A stretch of DNA of 46,307 nt from JALHSW01 sp038321755 (GTDB lineage Bacteria > Actinomycetota > Acidimicrobiia > IMCC26256 > PALSA-555). Of this stretch, positions 31,327 to 39,555 are shown piece by piece; within the stretch, counting starts at the first letter, position 1; every line of letters begins with the position of its first letter. The translations under genes were made by a program, and so were the position numbers. The DNA lies in the NCBI GenBank assembly GCA_038321755.1, contig JBBQFJ010000005.1, positions 1 to 46,307 on the forward strand, written 5' to 3'. The notes below the pieces were generated by a model. The model worked only from the letters and a program-made list of their open reading frames with translations. It did not search any database and was not told the origin of the DNA.

Positions 31327-34300
31327 GTGCCGTTCACTCCGGTCGACCGCGACCTCGACCTCGTCGAGCTCGAGACGGACGTGCTGCGCCGCTGGAGCGA
31401 CGACGACGTGTTCCGCGAGAGCTTGCGTCGTCGCGAGGGGGCCCCCGAGTGGGTGTTCTACGAGGGCCCGCCGACCGCGAACGGCCGGCCCGGCATCCAT
31501 CACGTGTGGGCACGCGTGTTCAAGGACCTCTACCCCCGGTTCCACACGATGCGCGGCCGCTACGTCACTCGCAAGGGCGGGTGGGACTGCCACGGGCTCC
31601 CGGTCGAGCTCGAGGTCGAGAAGGAGCTCGGCTTCAGCGGGAAGCAGCAGATCGAGGAGTACGGCATCGCCGAGTTCAACCAGCGGTGCCGCGAGTCGGT
31701 GCACCGGTACGTCGGCGACTTCGAGGCGCTGAGCACGCGCATCGGCATGTGGATCGACACCGACGACGCGTACTGGACGCTGGACAACTCCTTCATCGAG
31801 AGCGTCTGGTGGCACCTCCGCACGATGTGGGACAAGGGCCTGATCTACGAGGGCTTTCGCGTGGTCCCGTACTGCGGCCGGTGCGGCACTGCGCTCTCCA
31901 GCCACGAGGTCGCCCAGGGGTACCAGGACGTCACCGAACCCTCGGTCTACGTGCGCTTCCCCCTCGTCGACGCCGACTTCGATCTCCTCGTCTGGACCAC
32001 CACGCCGTGGACGCTCATCTCCAACGTCGGCGCGGCGATCGGGCCCGAGGTGCGGTACGTGCGCGTCCAGGGCCAGGACGGTCGACGCGATCTCGTCGTG
32101 GCTGCCGAGCGCGTCGGTGCCGTGCTGGGCGACGGCGCCACCATCGTGGGCGACGTCCAGGTCGCCGACCTCGTGGGCCTTCACTACCGGCGACCATTCG
32201 ACGTGCTCCCGATCGCGGATGACGCGAACCGAGTCGTAGCCGCCGACTTCGTGACCGTCGAGGATGGTTCCGGCATCGTGCACCTTGCACCCGCGTTCGG
32301 CGAGATCGACCGCGAGGTCGGCGAGCGCGAGGGCCTCCCGGTTCTGAACTCCGTGAACGCTGCGGCGCGCTTCGACCAGTCGGTGCCCGAGCACGTCGGC
32401 GAGTTCGTGAAGGACGCCGATGCCGCGATCATCGAGGCGCTCGACGCGGCCGGGATCCTCGAGCGCGTCGTCGACTACACGCACTCGTACCCGCACTGCT
32501 GGCGATGCTCGACACCATTGATCTACTGGGCCAAGCCCACCTGGTTCGCGCGCACTTCCGATCGGCGCGCCGAGCTGCTGGCCGAGAACGAGCGGATCGG
32601 TTGGCACCCGGAGCACATCAAGCACGGGCGCTTCGGTGATTGGCTCGAGAACAACGTCGACTGGGCGCTGTCGCGCGACCGCTTCTGGGGGACACCGCTG
32701 CCGATCTGGCGATGCGGCGGGTGCCAACACGACACATGCGTCGGCTCGGTCGCGGAGCTCGCCGCCCTGGCCGGGCGCGAGCTCGACGACCTCGATCTCC
32801 ATCGACCGTCGGTCGACGAGATCACGATCACCTGCCCTGAGTGCGGCGGAACCGCCGAGCGGGTCGCGCCGGTCCTCGATGCGTGGTTCGACTCCGGAGC
32901 CATGCCGGCCTCGCAGCTGCACTACCCCTTCGAGCACCAGGAGCGCTTCGCGACACGCTTCCCCGCCGACTTCATCTGCGAGGCGATCGATCAGACGCGC
33001 GGCTGGTTCTACTCCCTGCTCGCGGTGAACACACTCGTGTTCGACGAGTCGCCGTATCGCAACGTGGTCTGTCTCGCGCACGTCGTCGATCGCGATGGAC
33101 AGAAGATGTCGAAGTCGCGCGGGAACGCGATCGACCCGTGGACCATCCTCGACACCCGCGGCGCCGATGCGCTGCGCTGGTACTTCTTCTCCGCCGGTTC
33201 GCCGTGGACCAACCGTCGCGTCGACGAGCGGATGATCGACGAGTCGACCCGCCGCTTCATCGTCACGCTGTGGAACACCTACGCGTTCTTCGTCACGTAC
33301 GCGTCGCTGGACGGTTGGGAGCCCACCGAGACGCCGAGGTCCCCGACACACGTCATGGATCGCTGGGCTCGCTCGCGCGTCCATGCGACCGTCCGAGAGG
33401 TCACGGACGCCCTCGACGACTTCGATGCGCTGCGCGCCGCGTCCGCCCTCGAGCGGATCGTCGACGATCTCTCCAACTGGTACGTCCGACGGTCACGCTC
33501 CCGGTTCTGGAAGTCGTCCGACCCCGACGCCCACGCGACGTTGTTCGAGGCCCTCAGGACCGTCGCCCTGCTCCTCGCACCGCTGTGCCCGTTCGTCGCC
33601 GACGAGCTCTGGAGCAACCTCGGCGGCACCGGTGCCTCGGTGCACCTCGCCGACTGGCCGGAGGTCGACGCCGACGCGATCGACACCGATCTCGATGCAG
33701 CCGTCGCGACGGTTCGCCAGATCGTCACGTTGGGTCGGGCGGCTCGTACGGACGCCAAGATCCGGGTACGTCAGCCCCTCCGGCGCGCGCTCGTGCTGCT
33801 GCCGGACGGAGGCGTGCTCCCCGACGACCTGGCCGCCGAGGTGGCCGAGGAGCTCAACGTCAAGCACGTGGAGGCGATCCGAGACCTCACCGGCCTGCTC
33901 GACTACGACGTCGTCCCCAACTTCCGCGCCCTCGGGCCGCGGGTGGGCCCGCTCATGCCGAAGGTGAAGGCTGCGCTCGGTGCGGTCGACGGCCGGACCG
34001 TATCCGAAGCCCTCGAGCGCGACGGGACGTATCGCCTCGAGATCGATGGGGAGACGATCGACATCGCGACGGACGACATCGAAGTCCGCGCGGTCGCGCA
34101 CGAAGAGCTCGTCCTCGCCGAGGAGGCGGGCTCCGCGGTGGCACTCGACATCACGCTCGACGACGAGCTGCGCCTCGAGGGCCTCGCACGCGAGCTGGTG
34201 CGCGCGCTGAACGACCTCCGCAAGGAGCTCGACCTGTCGTTGGCCGACCGGATCCAGGTCACCCTGTACGCGGACGACACTGTCGCGGAGGCAGCCCGGG

Positions 34301-34434
34301 TGCACGGCGACTGGATCGCCGGCGAGATCCTCGCGGTCGCGTGGACTGTCTCGCCCCGCAGCGACGCAATCGACGGGGTGAGGACGCTCGACGTGGACGG
34401 TCAGGCCGTCGACGTCCACCTCGACGTCGCCTGA
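31327..34434 (+). CDS. ileS: Isoleucyl-tRNA synthetase, eukaryote-like (IleS2) type
   Basis: The 1035-residue product charges tRNA-Ile. Motifs are PTANGRPGIHHVWAR (HIGH region), the CP1 editing domain with TTPWTLISN, WCRC/STPLIYW-type zinc positions (CGRCG, CPECGG), and KMSKSRGN. The sequence around GIHHVWARVFKD and the length match the eukaryote-like class, which includes mupirocin-tolerant enzymes, rather than the E. coli class. I start at the GTG at 31327 because TACGCT precedes it at 7 nt; an in-frame GTG eight codons upstream lies before the -10 box. The open frame continues far upstream but is an artefact of high GC. It is convergent with divIVA. Confidence 0.96.
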   Translation: MPFTPVDRDLDLVELETDVLRRWSDDDVFRESLRRREGAPEWVFYEGPPTANGRPGIHHVWARVFKDLYPRFHTMRGRYVTRKGGWDCHGLPVELEVEKELGFSGKQQIEEYGIAEFNQRCRESVHRYVGDFEALSTRIGMWIDTDDAYWTLDNSFIESVWWHLRTMWDKGLIYEGFRVVPYCGRCGTALSSHEVAQGYQDVTEPSVYVRFPLVDADFDLLVWTTTPWTLISNVGAAIGPEVRYVRVQGQDGRRDLVVAAERVGAVLGDGATIVGDVQVADLVGLHYRRPFDVLPIADDANRVVAADFVTVEDGSGIVHLAPAFGEIDREVGEREGLPVLNSVNAAARFDQSVPEHVGEFVKDADAAIIEALDAAGILERVVDYTHSYPHCWRCSTPLIYWAKPTWFARTSDRRAELLAENERIGWHPEHIKHGRFGDWLENNVDWALSRDRFWGTPLPIWRCGGCQHDTCVGSVAELAALAGRELDDLDLHRPSVDEITITCPECGGTAERVAPVLDAWFDSGAMPASQLHYPFEHQERFATRFPADFICEAIDQTRGWFYSLLAVNTLVFDESPYRNVVCLAHVVDRDGQKMSKSRGNAIDPWTILDTRGADALRWYFFSAGSPWTNRRVDERMIDESTRRFIVTLWNTYAFFVTYASLDGWEPTETPRSPTHVMDRWARSRVHATVREVTDALDDFDALRAASALERIVDDLSNWYVRRSRSRFWKSSDPDAHATLFEALRTVALLLAPLCPFVADELWSNLGGTGASVHLADWPEVDADAIDTDLDAAVATVRQIVTLGRAARTDAKIRVRQPLRRALVLLPDGGVLPDDLAAEVAEELNVKHVEAIRDLTGLLDYDVVPNFRALGPRVGPLMPKVKAALGAVDGRTVSEALERDGTYRLEIDGETIDIATDDIEVRAVAHEELVLAEEAGSAVALDITLDDELRLEGLARELVRALNDLRKELDLSLADRIQVTLYADDTVAEAARVHGDWIAGEILAVAWTVSPRSDAIDGVRTLDVDGQAVDVHLDVA

Positions 34435-34463
34435 ATCAGGTCGCCTCGATCAGGTCGCCTGAA
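34426..34463. repeat. 14-bp unit repeated 2.7 times across the ileS stop codon
   Basis: GTCGCCTGAATCAG (34426-34439, containing the ileS TGA), GTCGCCTCGATCAG (34440-34453), then GTCGCCTGAA (34454-34463). The last copy recreates the CCTGA that includes the stop. It lies in the 49-bp convergent gap to divIVA. Confidence 0.93.
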
Positions 34464-34483
34464 CGCCCGCTTCGACGAACGGA

Positions 34484-35569
34484 CTAGCGGCGGCGCTTGA
34501 AGAGGCGGCGGTGCTCGTCGGTGTCGTCCTGGTCGAAGAACGCCGAGTCGTCGTCGCCGACGCCGGCGACGCCACCGTCGTTGAGCGGCGCGTCGTCACG
34601 CACGGCCTCTCGCAGCGACGCGAAGAACGCGTCGTCGTCGAGGCTGTCGCCGTGCTGCTCCGGGTCGATCAGGGCGACGTCACCCGAGTCGTCGACGACA
34701 CCGGCCGTCGGCGCTTCACCCCAACCACCGGCCGGGGCCGGGTCCCAGGCGGCATCGCTCGCGGCCACGGCCTCGATGTGCACAGTCGGCGGGCCCGAGC
34801 TCGCTGGCGGCGGCGTCTCCACCACACCTTGCTGGGACGCGGACCACGAGCCCTCGGGCTCGGCCGCCGCGGGTGCCGGGGCTGCGGACCAGCTGGTCGT
34901 GGTCGCAGCGGGGAGCTCCACGTCGTGGATCGCGGGGCGCTCGAGCGCATCGGCGGAGGTCTTCCCGAGCAGGTCGAGCTCGGCGCCGATCGCGCGGCGC
35001 AGGCGCTCGCGGTACTCCTGCTCGAAGCGCTCGAGTGCGTCGACGTCCGCGTTGAGCGTGTCGCGCGCGTTCTGCAGTCGGTCGATGTCCTCCTCGAGCT
35101 TGTGGCGCTCGACCTCGGCGATCTCGGCAGCACGCGCCTCGGCTCGGTTCACGAGCTGCTTCGAGTGGGCCTCTGCGTCGCCGACGATGCGCTGCGCCTG
35201 GGCACGCGCGTCGGCGACAGCCTCATCGGCAGCCTTCTGCGCAAGGAGGAGCGTCCGCTGAATGACGTCGGTGTCGGCGATCCGAGCCGGCGCCGCAGCG
35301 GCCGGAGTCGGGGCAGGCACGGGTGCCGGCGCGGGCGTGGGGGGTGCCGGTGCGGCGACGATCGGTGCGGGAGCCGGCATCGGCGCCCGTCCCTGGCCGC
35401 CGCCCTGCGCCACGCGAGCGCGCAGCTGCTGGTTCTCCGCCTCGAGGTGTTCGATCGTGGCGGCGGCGCGCTCGAGGAGCTCGTCGACGTCGTCGCGGTG
35501 ATACCCGCGCCACGCCTCACGAATCTCGATGTCGCGCAGCTCTTGCGGGGACACGTCCATGGAAGCCAT
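34484..35569 (-). CDS. divIVA: DivIVA/Wag31-like polar growth and septum protein
   Basis: DivIVA proteins bind curved membrane and organise cell poles and septa. The 361-residue product has the N-terminal membrane-binding/coiled-coil domain (DIEIREAWRGYHRDDVDELLERA, residues about 14-36), a Pro/Ala linker near 70-100, a long second coiled coil (about 105-205) and an acidic, disordered C-terminus ending RRLFKRRR. I chose the ATG at 35569 because TAGCAT lies 8 nt upstream; a TTG at 35578 and an ATG at 35560 are alternatives. The gene follows yggT and faces ileS. Confidence 0.93.
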   Translation of the reverse strand: MASMDVSPQELRDIEIREAWRGYHRDDVDELLERAAATIEHLEAENQQLRARVAQGGGQGRAPMPAPAPIVAAPAPPTPAPAPVPAPTPAAAAPARIADTDVIQRTLLLAQKAADEAVADARAQAQRIVGDAEAHSKQLVNRAEARAAEIAEVERHKLEEDIDRLQNARDTLNADVDALERFEQEYRERLRRAIGAELDLLGKTSADALERPAIHDVELPAATTTSWSAAPAPAAAEPEGSWSASQQGVVETPPPASSGPPTVHIEAVAASDAAWDPAPAGGWGEAPTAGVVDDSGDVALIDPEQHGDSLDDDAFFASLREAVRDDAPLNDGGVAGVGDDDSAFFDQDDTDEHRRLFKRRR

Positions 35570-35577
35570 GGCGTCCA

Positions 35578-35583
35578 ATGCTA
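35578..35583 (-). promoter_or_regulatory. Putative -10 box TAGCAT, leaderless divIVA promoter
   Basis: TAGCAT on the minus strand ends 8 nt before the divIVA ATG at 35569, in the 67-bp yggT-divIVA gap. It allows divIVA to be expressed apart from the division operon. Confidence 0.5.
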
Positions 35584-35636
35584 GCGACCTCGGGCTCCAC
35601 GCCGGAAGGCCGGGCGAGCGCCCGCTCCGGAGCGGA

Positions 35637-35876
35637 CTAGCAGATGGCCCCCTGGAGGATGAACAGACCGAACACCAGCACCATGAAGGAGAGGTCGAAC
35701 ATGCCCGCGGGCGGGATCACCGCACGCAGCGGACGCAGCGCCCAGTCGGTGAGCACGATGAGGAACTGGCCCACCTGGGCCATGAAGCCGCCGGGGCGGA
35801 GTGGGAACCACGACAGGACCGCTCGGGCGAAGAGCAGCACGATGAAGACTGTGATGAGGTTGCAGACGATCTCCAC
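35637..35876 (-). CDS. YggT-family membrane protein
   Basis: The 79-residue product has two membrane helices (about 5-25 and 57-76) around the conserved ARAVLSWFP and LRPLRAVIPP segments of the YggT family (Ycf19-like). It lies 6 nt after sepF with a GTG start, in the usual sepF-yggT-divIVA order. The precise function is unknown; linkage suggests a role in envelope or septum organisation. Confidence 0.93.
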   Translation of the reverse strand: MEIVCNLITVFIVLLFARAVLSWFPLRPGGFMAQVGQFLIVLTDWALRPLRAVIPPAGMFDLSFMVLVFGLFILQGAIC

Positions 35877-35882
35877 CCGCGG

Positions 35883-36611
35883 TCAGTCGCGCCGGTAGAG
35901 ACCGCGCGTCTCGAGGCGTTCCTTCTCGTCCTCGGAGAGCTCGACATTGATCGGCGAGATGAGGAACACCGCATCGGCCACCCGCGACATCGAGCCGCCG
36001 TTGGCGTAGGCGAGCCCACTCGCGAAGTCGATGAGCCGTCGACGCAGCTCCTTGGTGCTGCCCTGGAGGTTGAGGATGACCGGCTGGTTGGCCTTGACCC
36101 GATCACCCACCTCCTGGGCGTCGTTGAAGCCACGTGGTTCGACCACGTGGACCTTGCCGGCGGTGGTCGGCACCGCGCGCACGGTCCCCGGTCGGCTCAC
36201 GGAGACCCCGCTCGGCTGGTCGTCACGGGGCAGCGCCCGGACCGTGGGCTCCCCCATCGTGTTCATGGACGACGGCCGATCGCGCACCGCGACGGACCGG
36301 GCGTCGGGCGTCCCGCCCAGGGTGCGGACGTCGACGCCGTGGGGCCCCTCGGGGCCTCGGGGGGAGGCATACGGATCGTCGGGGCCGCTCTCGGGCCCAT
36401 AGCCCGGTCCACCAGCACCTCCGCCTTGCATGCCGCCGCCCTGCATGCCGGGGCCTCGTCCCATCTGGCCGCCGGGACCAGCGCTCGGGCCCTGCCCGAC
36501 GGGACCCTGCGGGTAGCTGTCGTCGTAGTGCGCGTCGTAACTGTCGTAGCCGTACTCATCGTCGTCCTGGAGACCCAGGTAGACCATCGTCCGACGCCAA
36601 AGAGATGCCAC
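35883..36611 (-). CDS. sepF: Cell division protein SepF
   Basis: SepF anchors and bundles FtsZ in bacteria without FtsA. The 242-residue product has the N-terminal amphipathic membrane helix (MASLWRRTMVYLGL), a long low-complexity linker (about residues 20-140) rich in Gly, Pro and Met with GMQGGGMQGGG, and the C-terminal SepF dimer domain (VVEPRGFNDAQEVGDRVK, LNLQGSTKELRRRLIDFASGLAYA). The GTG at 36611 lies 45 nt after the yggS stop. TAGGCT overlapping that stop (36654-36659) might be an extra promoter. No ftsA occurs in the cluster. Confidence 0.95.
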   Translation of the reverse strand: MASLWRRTMVYLGLQDDDEYGYDSYDAHYDDSYPQGPVGQGPSAGPGGQMGRGPGMQGGGMQGGGAGGPGYGPESGPDDPYASPRGPEGPHGVDVRTLGGTPDARSVAVRDRPSSMNTMGEPTVRALPRDDQPSGVSVSRPGTVRAVPTTAGKVHVVEPRGFNDAQEVGDRVKANQPVILNLQGSTKELRRRLIDFASGLAYANGGSMSRVADAVFLISPINVELSEDEKERLETRGLYRRD

Positions 36612-36656
36612 TCAGCTGCGCGAACAGGGGAACGACGCGCCCTCCGGGAAGCAAGC

Positions 36657-37364
36657 CTACCGCTCAGCCCCCGGCAAGTGGTGCCGCGGGCCGAAGAGCC
36701 CTCTGCCCACCCGGACCACGGTGGCCCCCTCCTCCACAGCAGCCTCGTAGTCATCGGTCATGCCCATCGAGAGGGTGGGCAGTGCCAGCCCCGCTGCGAG
36801 GTCCCGAAGACGCGCGAACCAGGGGCGGGGATCGTCGTCATGCGGTGGCACCGCCATGAGTCCGTCGACCTGCAGCCCGTCCGAAACGAGCACGTCGACC
36901 AGGGTGGGCAGGGCCTCGGGGCTGCAGCCGGCCTTCTGGGGCTCGGCCGCGAGGTTGACCTCGACCAGCACCCGCGCGCCCGGTGCCTGTCGGGCAATCG
37001 CGGCGCCGAGGGCGTCGCGATCCACGGACTGCCAGCACGTCACCCAGGGCGCGAGCGCCTTGACCTTGTTTCGCTGCAGGGCACCGAGGAAGTGCCACCG
37101 TGGGCCGTGCTCGGCGAGCACGGGAGCCTTCGCGAGGAGCTCCTGGGCGCGGTTCTCCCCCAAGTCGATGACGCCCGCCGTGAGCGCCTCCGCGACCCGC
37201 TCGGTGGCGACCGTCTTGGTCGCGGCGACCAACGTGATGTCGGCCGGGTCCCGACCCGCGCGCCGCGCCGCGGCAGCGATGCGCGACCGGACGACGGCGA
37301 CGTTCGCCGCCACGTCCGGGGACATCCCAGCAGCGCCCGCGCGATCGGGGCTCGGCCCGGTCAC
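36657..37364 (-). CDS. PLP homeostasis protein, YggS/PROSC family
   Basis: The 235-residue product is a single-domain type III fold PLP-binding protein that balances pyridoxal phosphate pools. The PLP lysine lies in LVAATKT, followed by LGENRAQE, HFLGALQRNK and LSMGMTDDYEAAV with the phosphate-binding end VRVGRGLFG. The GTG at 37364 overlaps the pgeF stop (GTGA). It is a standard member of the actinobacterial division cluster between pgeF and sepF. The pdxS-pdxT pair makes the cofactor elsewhere in this window. Confidence 0.95.
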   Translation of the reverse strand: MTGPSPDRAGAAGMSPDVAANVAVVRSRIAAAARRAGRDPADITLVAATKTVATERVAEALTAGVIDLGENRAQELLAKAPVLAEHGPRWHFLGALQRNKVKALAPWVTCWQSVDRDALGAAIARQAPGARVLVEVNLAAEPQKAGCSPEALPTLVDVLVSDGLQVDGLMAVPPHDDDPRPWFARLRDLAAGLALPTLSMGMTDDYEAAVEEGATVVRVGRGLFGPRHHLPGAER

Positions 37365-38122
37365 GGTGCGAGCACGACGACGAGCCCCTGCCGACCGGTG
37401 ATGCCGTCGCGGCGGTGCGAGAAGTGATCCGGTGATGCCGACGTGCAGACGTCGACGTCGTGCACGTCGGTGACGCCGACGTTGCTGAGCGCGGCGCGCA
37501 CGCTGGCCGGCAGATCGAGCGCGGGCGTGCCCTCGGCGGTGCGCGACTCCACCGTCGGACCGAGCGCTTCGACCATCCGGTCGAGGTCACGACGGCCGAA
37601 CTCGTAGCGATCCGGGTGTACGCACGGCCCGAGGGCGGCGCAGACTGGACCCGAGCCGATCCGGCGGAGGCGGGCGACCGCAGCTTCCAGCACGCCACCG
37701 AGCAAGCCGGGCCAACCCGCATGCGCGACCGCCACGGCGTCGTCGCACGCGAGCGCGACGGGAGCGCAGTCGGCGGTCAACACGACCAGGGGCAGTCCCG
37801 GGGTCGCGCTGACGGCGGCATCGGCTTCGGGCGGCTCGAGATCCTGCCCCCCGGCAAGATCCTGCCCCCCGGCAAGATCCTTCCGTCCAGCATGGTCCTC
37901 GCCGGCCACCACAGTCGCGCCGTGCACCTGGCGGAGCCAGCACCAGGTCGCAGGATCACCGAGGCCCAGGCGCTGCCCGAGGAGCAGCCGATTCGCGGCC
38001 ACTGCCTCGGGGACATCGCCCACCCCGGCGCCGAGGTTGGCTTCGTCGAACGGCGGGCTGGAGACGCCGCCGAGCCGGTCGGTCCAAACGACGCGGGCCG
38101 GACCGAGGTCGAGCTCGATCAG
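37361..38122 (-). CDS. pgeF: Peptidoglycan editing factor/multicopper-like PgeF (YfiH family)
   Basis: YfiH/PgeF proteins remove wrongly assembled peptidoglycan precursors and also act on purine nucleosides. The 253-residue product contains VWTDRLGGVSS near the N-terminus, LRQVHGATVV, LTADCAPVAL and AHAGWPGLLGGVL, which supply the His/Cys metal ligands. The first canonical start in frame (GTG at 38023) would remove the conserved TDRLGG segment. Upstream, the frame has no ATG, GTG or TTG before a stop at 38174-38176, so I propose CTG at 38122 in a CTGA overlap with ftsZ. An AGGQDL duplication comes from 18-bp repeats. Confidence 0.87.
   Translation of the reverse strand: MIELDLGPARVVWTDRLGGVSSPPFDEANLGAGVGDVPEAVAANRLLLGQRLGLGDPATWCWLRQVHGATVVAGEDHAGRKDLAGGQDLAGGQDLEPPEADAAVSATPGLPLVVLTADCAPVALACDDAVAVAHAGWPGLLGGVLEAAVARLRRIGSGPVCAALGPCVHPDRYEFGRRDLDRMVEALGPTVESRTAEGTPALDLPASVRAALSNVGVTDVHDVDVCTSASPDHFSHRRDGITGRQGLVVVLAP
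37840..37875. repeat. 18-bp tandem duplication in pgeF
   Basis: GATCCTGCCCCCCGGCAA occurs at 37840-37857 and 37858-37875, identical, with a diverged partial copy after it. It encodes AGGQDL twice in a variable loop, preserving frame. Confidence 0.94.
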
Positions 38123-39504
38123 CGCAGGAACTCGGGGACGTCGAACTCGTCGTCGTCGCCGTCGTCGCCGAAGTCATCGCGACCGAACGCGCTGTCGGCC
38201 GCGGTGCGCGGAGCCGACGGGTCGCTCACACCGAGCGACGAGGTCGACGTCGTGCGCCGGAGATCGGGGCGCTCGCCGTCGTAGCGATCGAACCCTGCCG
38301 CGATGACCGTGATGCGAACCTCGTCGCCGAGGGAGTCGTCGATCGTCGCGCCGAAGATGATGTTCGCGTCGGGGTGCGCGGTCTCCTTCACGACCTCGGC
38401 CGCCTCGTTCACCTCGAAGAGCCCGAGGTCGGACGGTCCCGCCACGTTGAGCAGCAGCCCGCGCGCGCCCTCGATGCTCGCCTCGAGCAGCGCGCTCGAG
38501 ATCGCGTTGCGAGCCGAGTTGAGCGCCCGACCCTCACCGGAGGCCGTCCCGACCCCCATGAGCGCAGTGCCGGCGTCCTGCATGATCATCCGCACGTCGG
38601 CGAAGTCGGTGTTGATGAGCCCCGGCGTCGTGATGAGGTCGGTGATCCCCTGCACACCCTGCAGGAGCACATCGTCGGCCATCTTGAACGCCGAGAGCAG
38701 CGACGACTTCTCGTCCGCGACGTCGAGCAGGCGATCGTTCGGGATGACGATGAGGGTGTCGACCTTCTCGCGGAGCCGTTGCAGCCCGGCATCGGCCTGC
38801 ACCGAGCGCCGCCGACCTTCGAAGCTGAAGGGTCGGGTCACGATGGCGATGGTGAGCGCACCCAGCCCGCGGGCGATCTCGGCGACGATCGGCGCGCCAC
38901 CGGTCCCGGTGCCACCACCCTCGCCAGCAGTGATGAACACCATGTCGGCGCCCTTGAGCACCTCTTCGATCTCGTCCCGATGGTCCTCGGCGGCCTGACG
39001 CCCGACCTCGGGGTCGGAACCGGCGCCCAGGCCGCGCGTGAGCTGACGGCCGATGTCGAGCTTCACGTCGGCGTCACTGATCAGCAGCGCCTGCGCGTCG
39101 GTGTTGACCGCGACGAACTCGACGCCCTTCAAGCCTGCGTCGATCATGCGGTTCACGGCGTTGCCGCCGCCACCGCCGACGCCGGCGACCTTGATGACCG
39201 CGAGGTAGTTCTGCGGGTCGCCCAGCATGTCGGTCGTGCCTCCCCTCCCGGTCACCCACCCCGCCGAAGCGGGATCTGCCGGTCGCGGCTCGGTCGTTCG
39301 TGGTGGCGGCGCCTCGGACCCGGTCGGGCCGATCGCCGATGCTTCGTACGGGTCATTCTCGCCGTTGGGAGCCTCGATGGGGGGGATTGCCGCCAGATCC
39401 TCTTCGAGGTCCGTCGCAGGCTCCCCGACCGGGTCCGGCGCTAGATCCGGCGCCAAGTCCGGCACGAGGGCTGGGGATGCCGATGCATCCGATGGCGCGC
39501 TCAC
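38119..39504 (-). CDS. ftsZ: Cell division GTPase FtsZ, with possible 92-residue N-terminal extension
   Basis: FtsZ is the tubulin-like ring protein. The core contains VAGVGGGGGNAVNRM, NTDAQAL, the GTP tubulin-signature GEGGGTGTGGAP and the synergy-loop region. It ends in DDDEFDVPEFLR, the SepF-binding tail. Two starts are plausible. The ATG at 39228 gives a normal 369-residue FtsZ (LGDPQNYLAV) and has GGGAGGGGAGG 10 nt upstream. The GTG at 39504 gives 461 residues and has TATCCT 7 nt upstream. The extra 92 residues are Pro/Asp/Glu-rich with a DLAP repeat and somewhat lower GC3. I annotate the long form; both could be made. pgeF follows via CTGA. Confidence 0.95.
   Translation of the reverse strand: MSAPSDASASPALVPDLAPDLAPDPVGEPATDLEEDLAAIPPIEAPNGENDPYEASAIGPTGSEAPPPRTTEPRPADPASAGWVTGRGGTTDMLGDPQNYLAVIKVAGVGGGGGNAVNRMIDAGLKGVEFVAVNTDAQALLISDADVKLDIGRQLTRGLGAGSDPEVGRQAAEDHRDEIEEVLKGADMVFITAGEGGGTGTGGAPIVAEIARGLGALTIAIVTRPFSFEGRRRSVQADAGLQRLREKVDTLIVIPNDRLLDVADEKSSLLSAFKMADDVLLQGVQGITDLITTPGLINTDFADVRMIMQDAGTALMGVGTASGEGRALNSARNAISSALLEASIEGARGLLLNVAGPSDLGLFEVNEAAEVVKETAHPDANIIFGATIDDSLGDEVRITVIAAGFDRYDGERPDLRRTTSTSSLGVSDPSAPRTAADSAFGRDDFGDDGDDDEFDVPEFLR
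39239..39249 (-). promoter_or_regulatory. Internal Shine-Dalgarno for the short FtsZ form
   Basis: GGGAGGGGAGG on the minus strand lies 10 nt before the ATG at 39228. It is the strongest ribosome-binding site near ftsZ and argues that the canonical-length protein is translated, alone or besides a long form. Confidence 0.55.
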
Positions 39505-39511
39505 CGGAGCC

Positions 39512-39517
39512 AGGATA
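39512..39517 (-). promoter_or_regulatory. Putative -10 box TATCCT upstream of ftsZ
   Basis: TATCCT on the minus strand ends 7 nt before the GTG at 39504, in the 51-bp ftsQ-ftsZ gap. It predicts an ftsZ promoter inside the cluster, either leaderless for the long form or with a 276-nt leader for the short form. Confidence 0.55.
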
Positions 39518-39555
39518 GGGCCTCGGATGCGGACGCCCCCTGGTCTGGATGGCGA

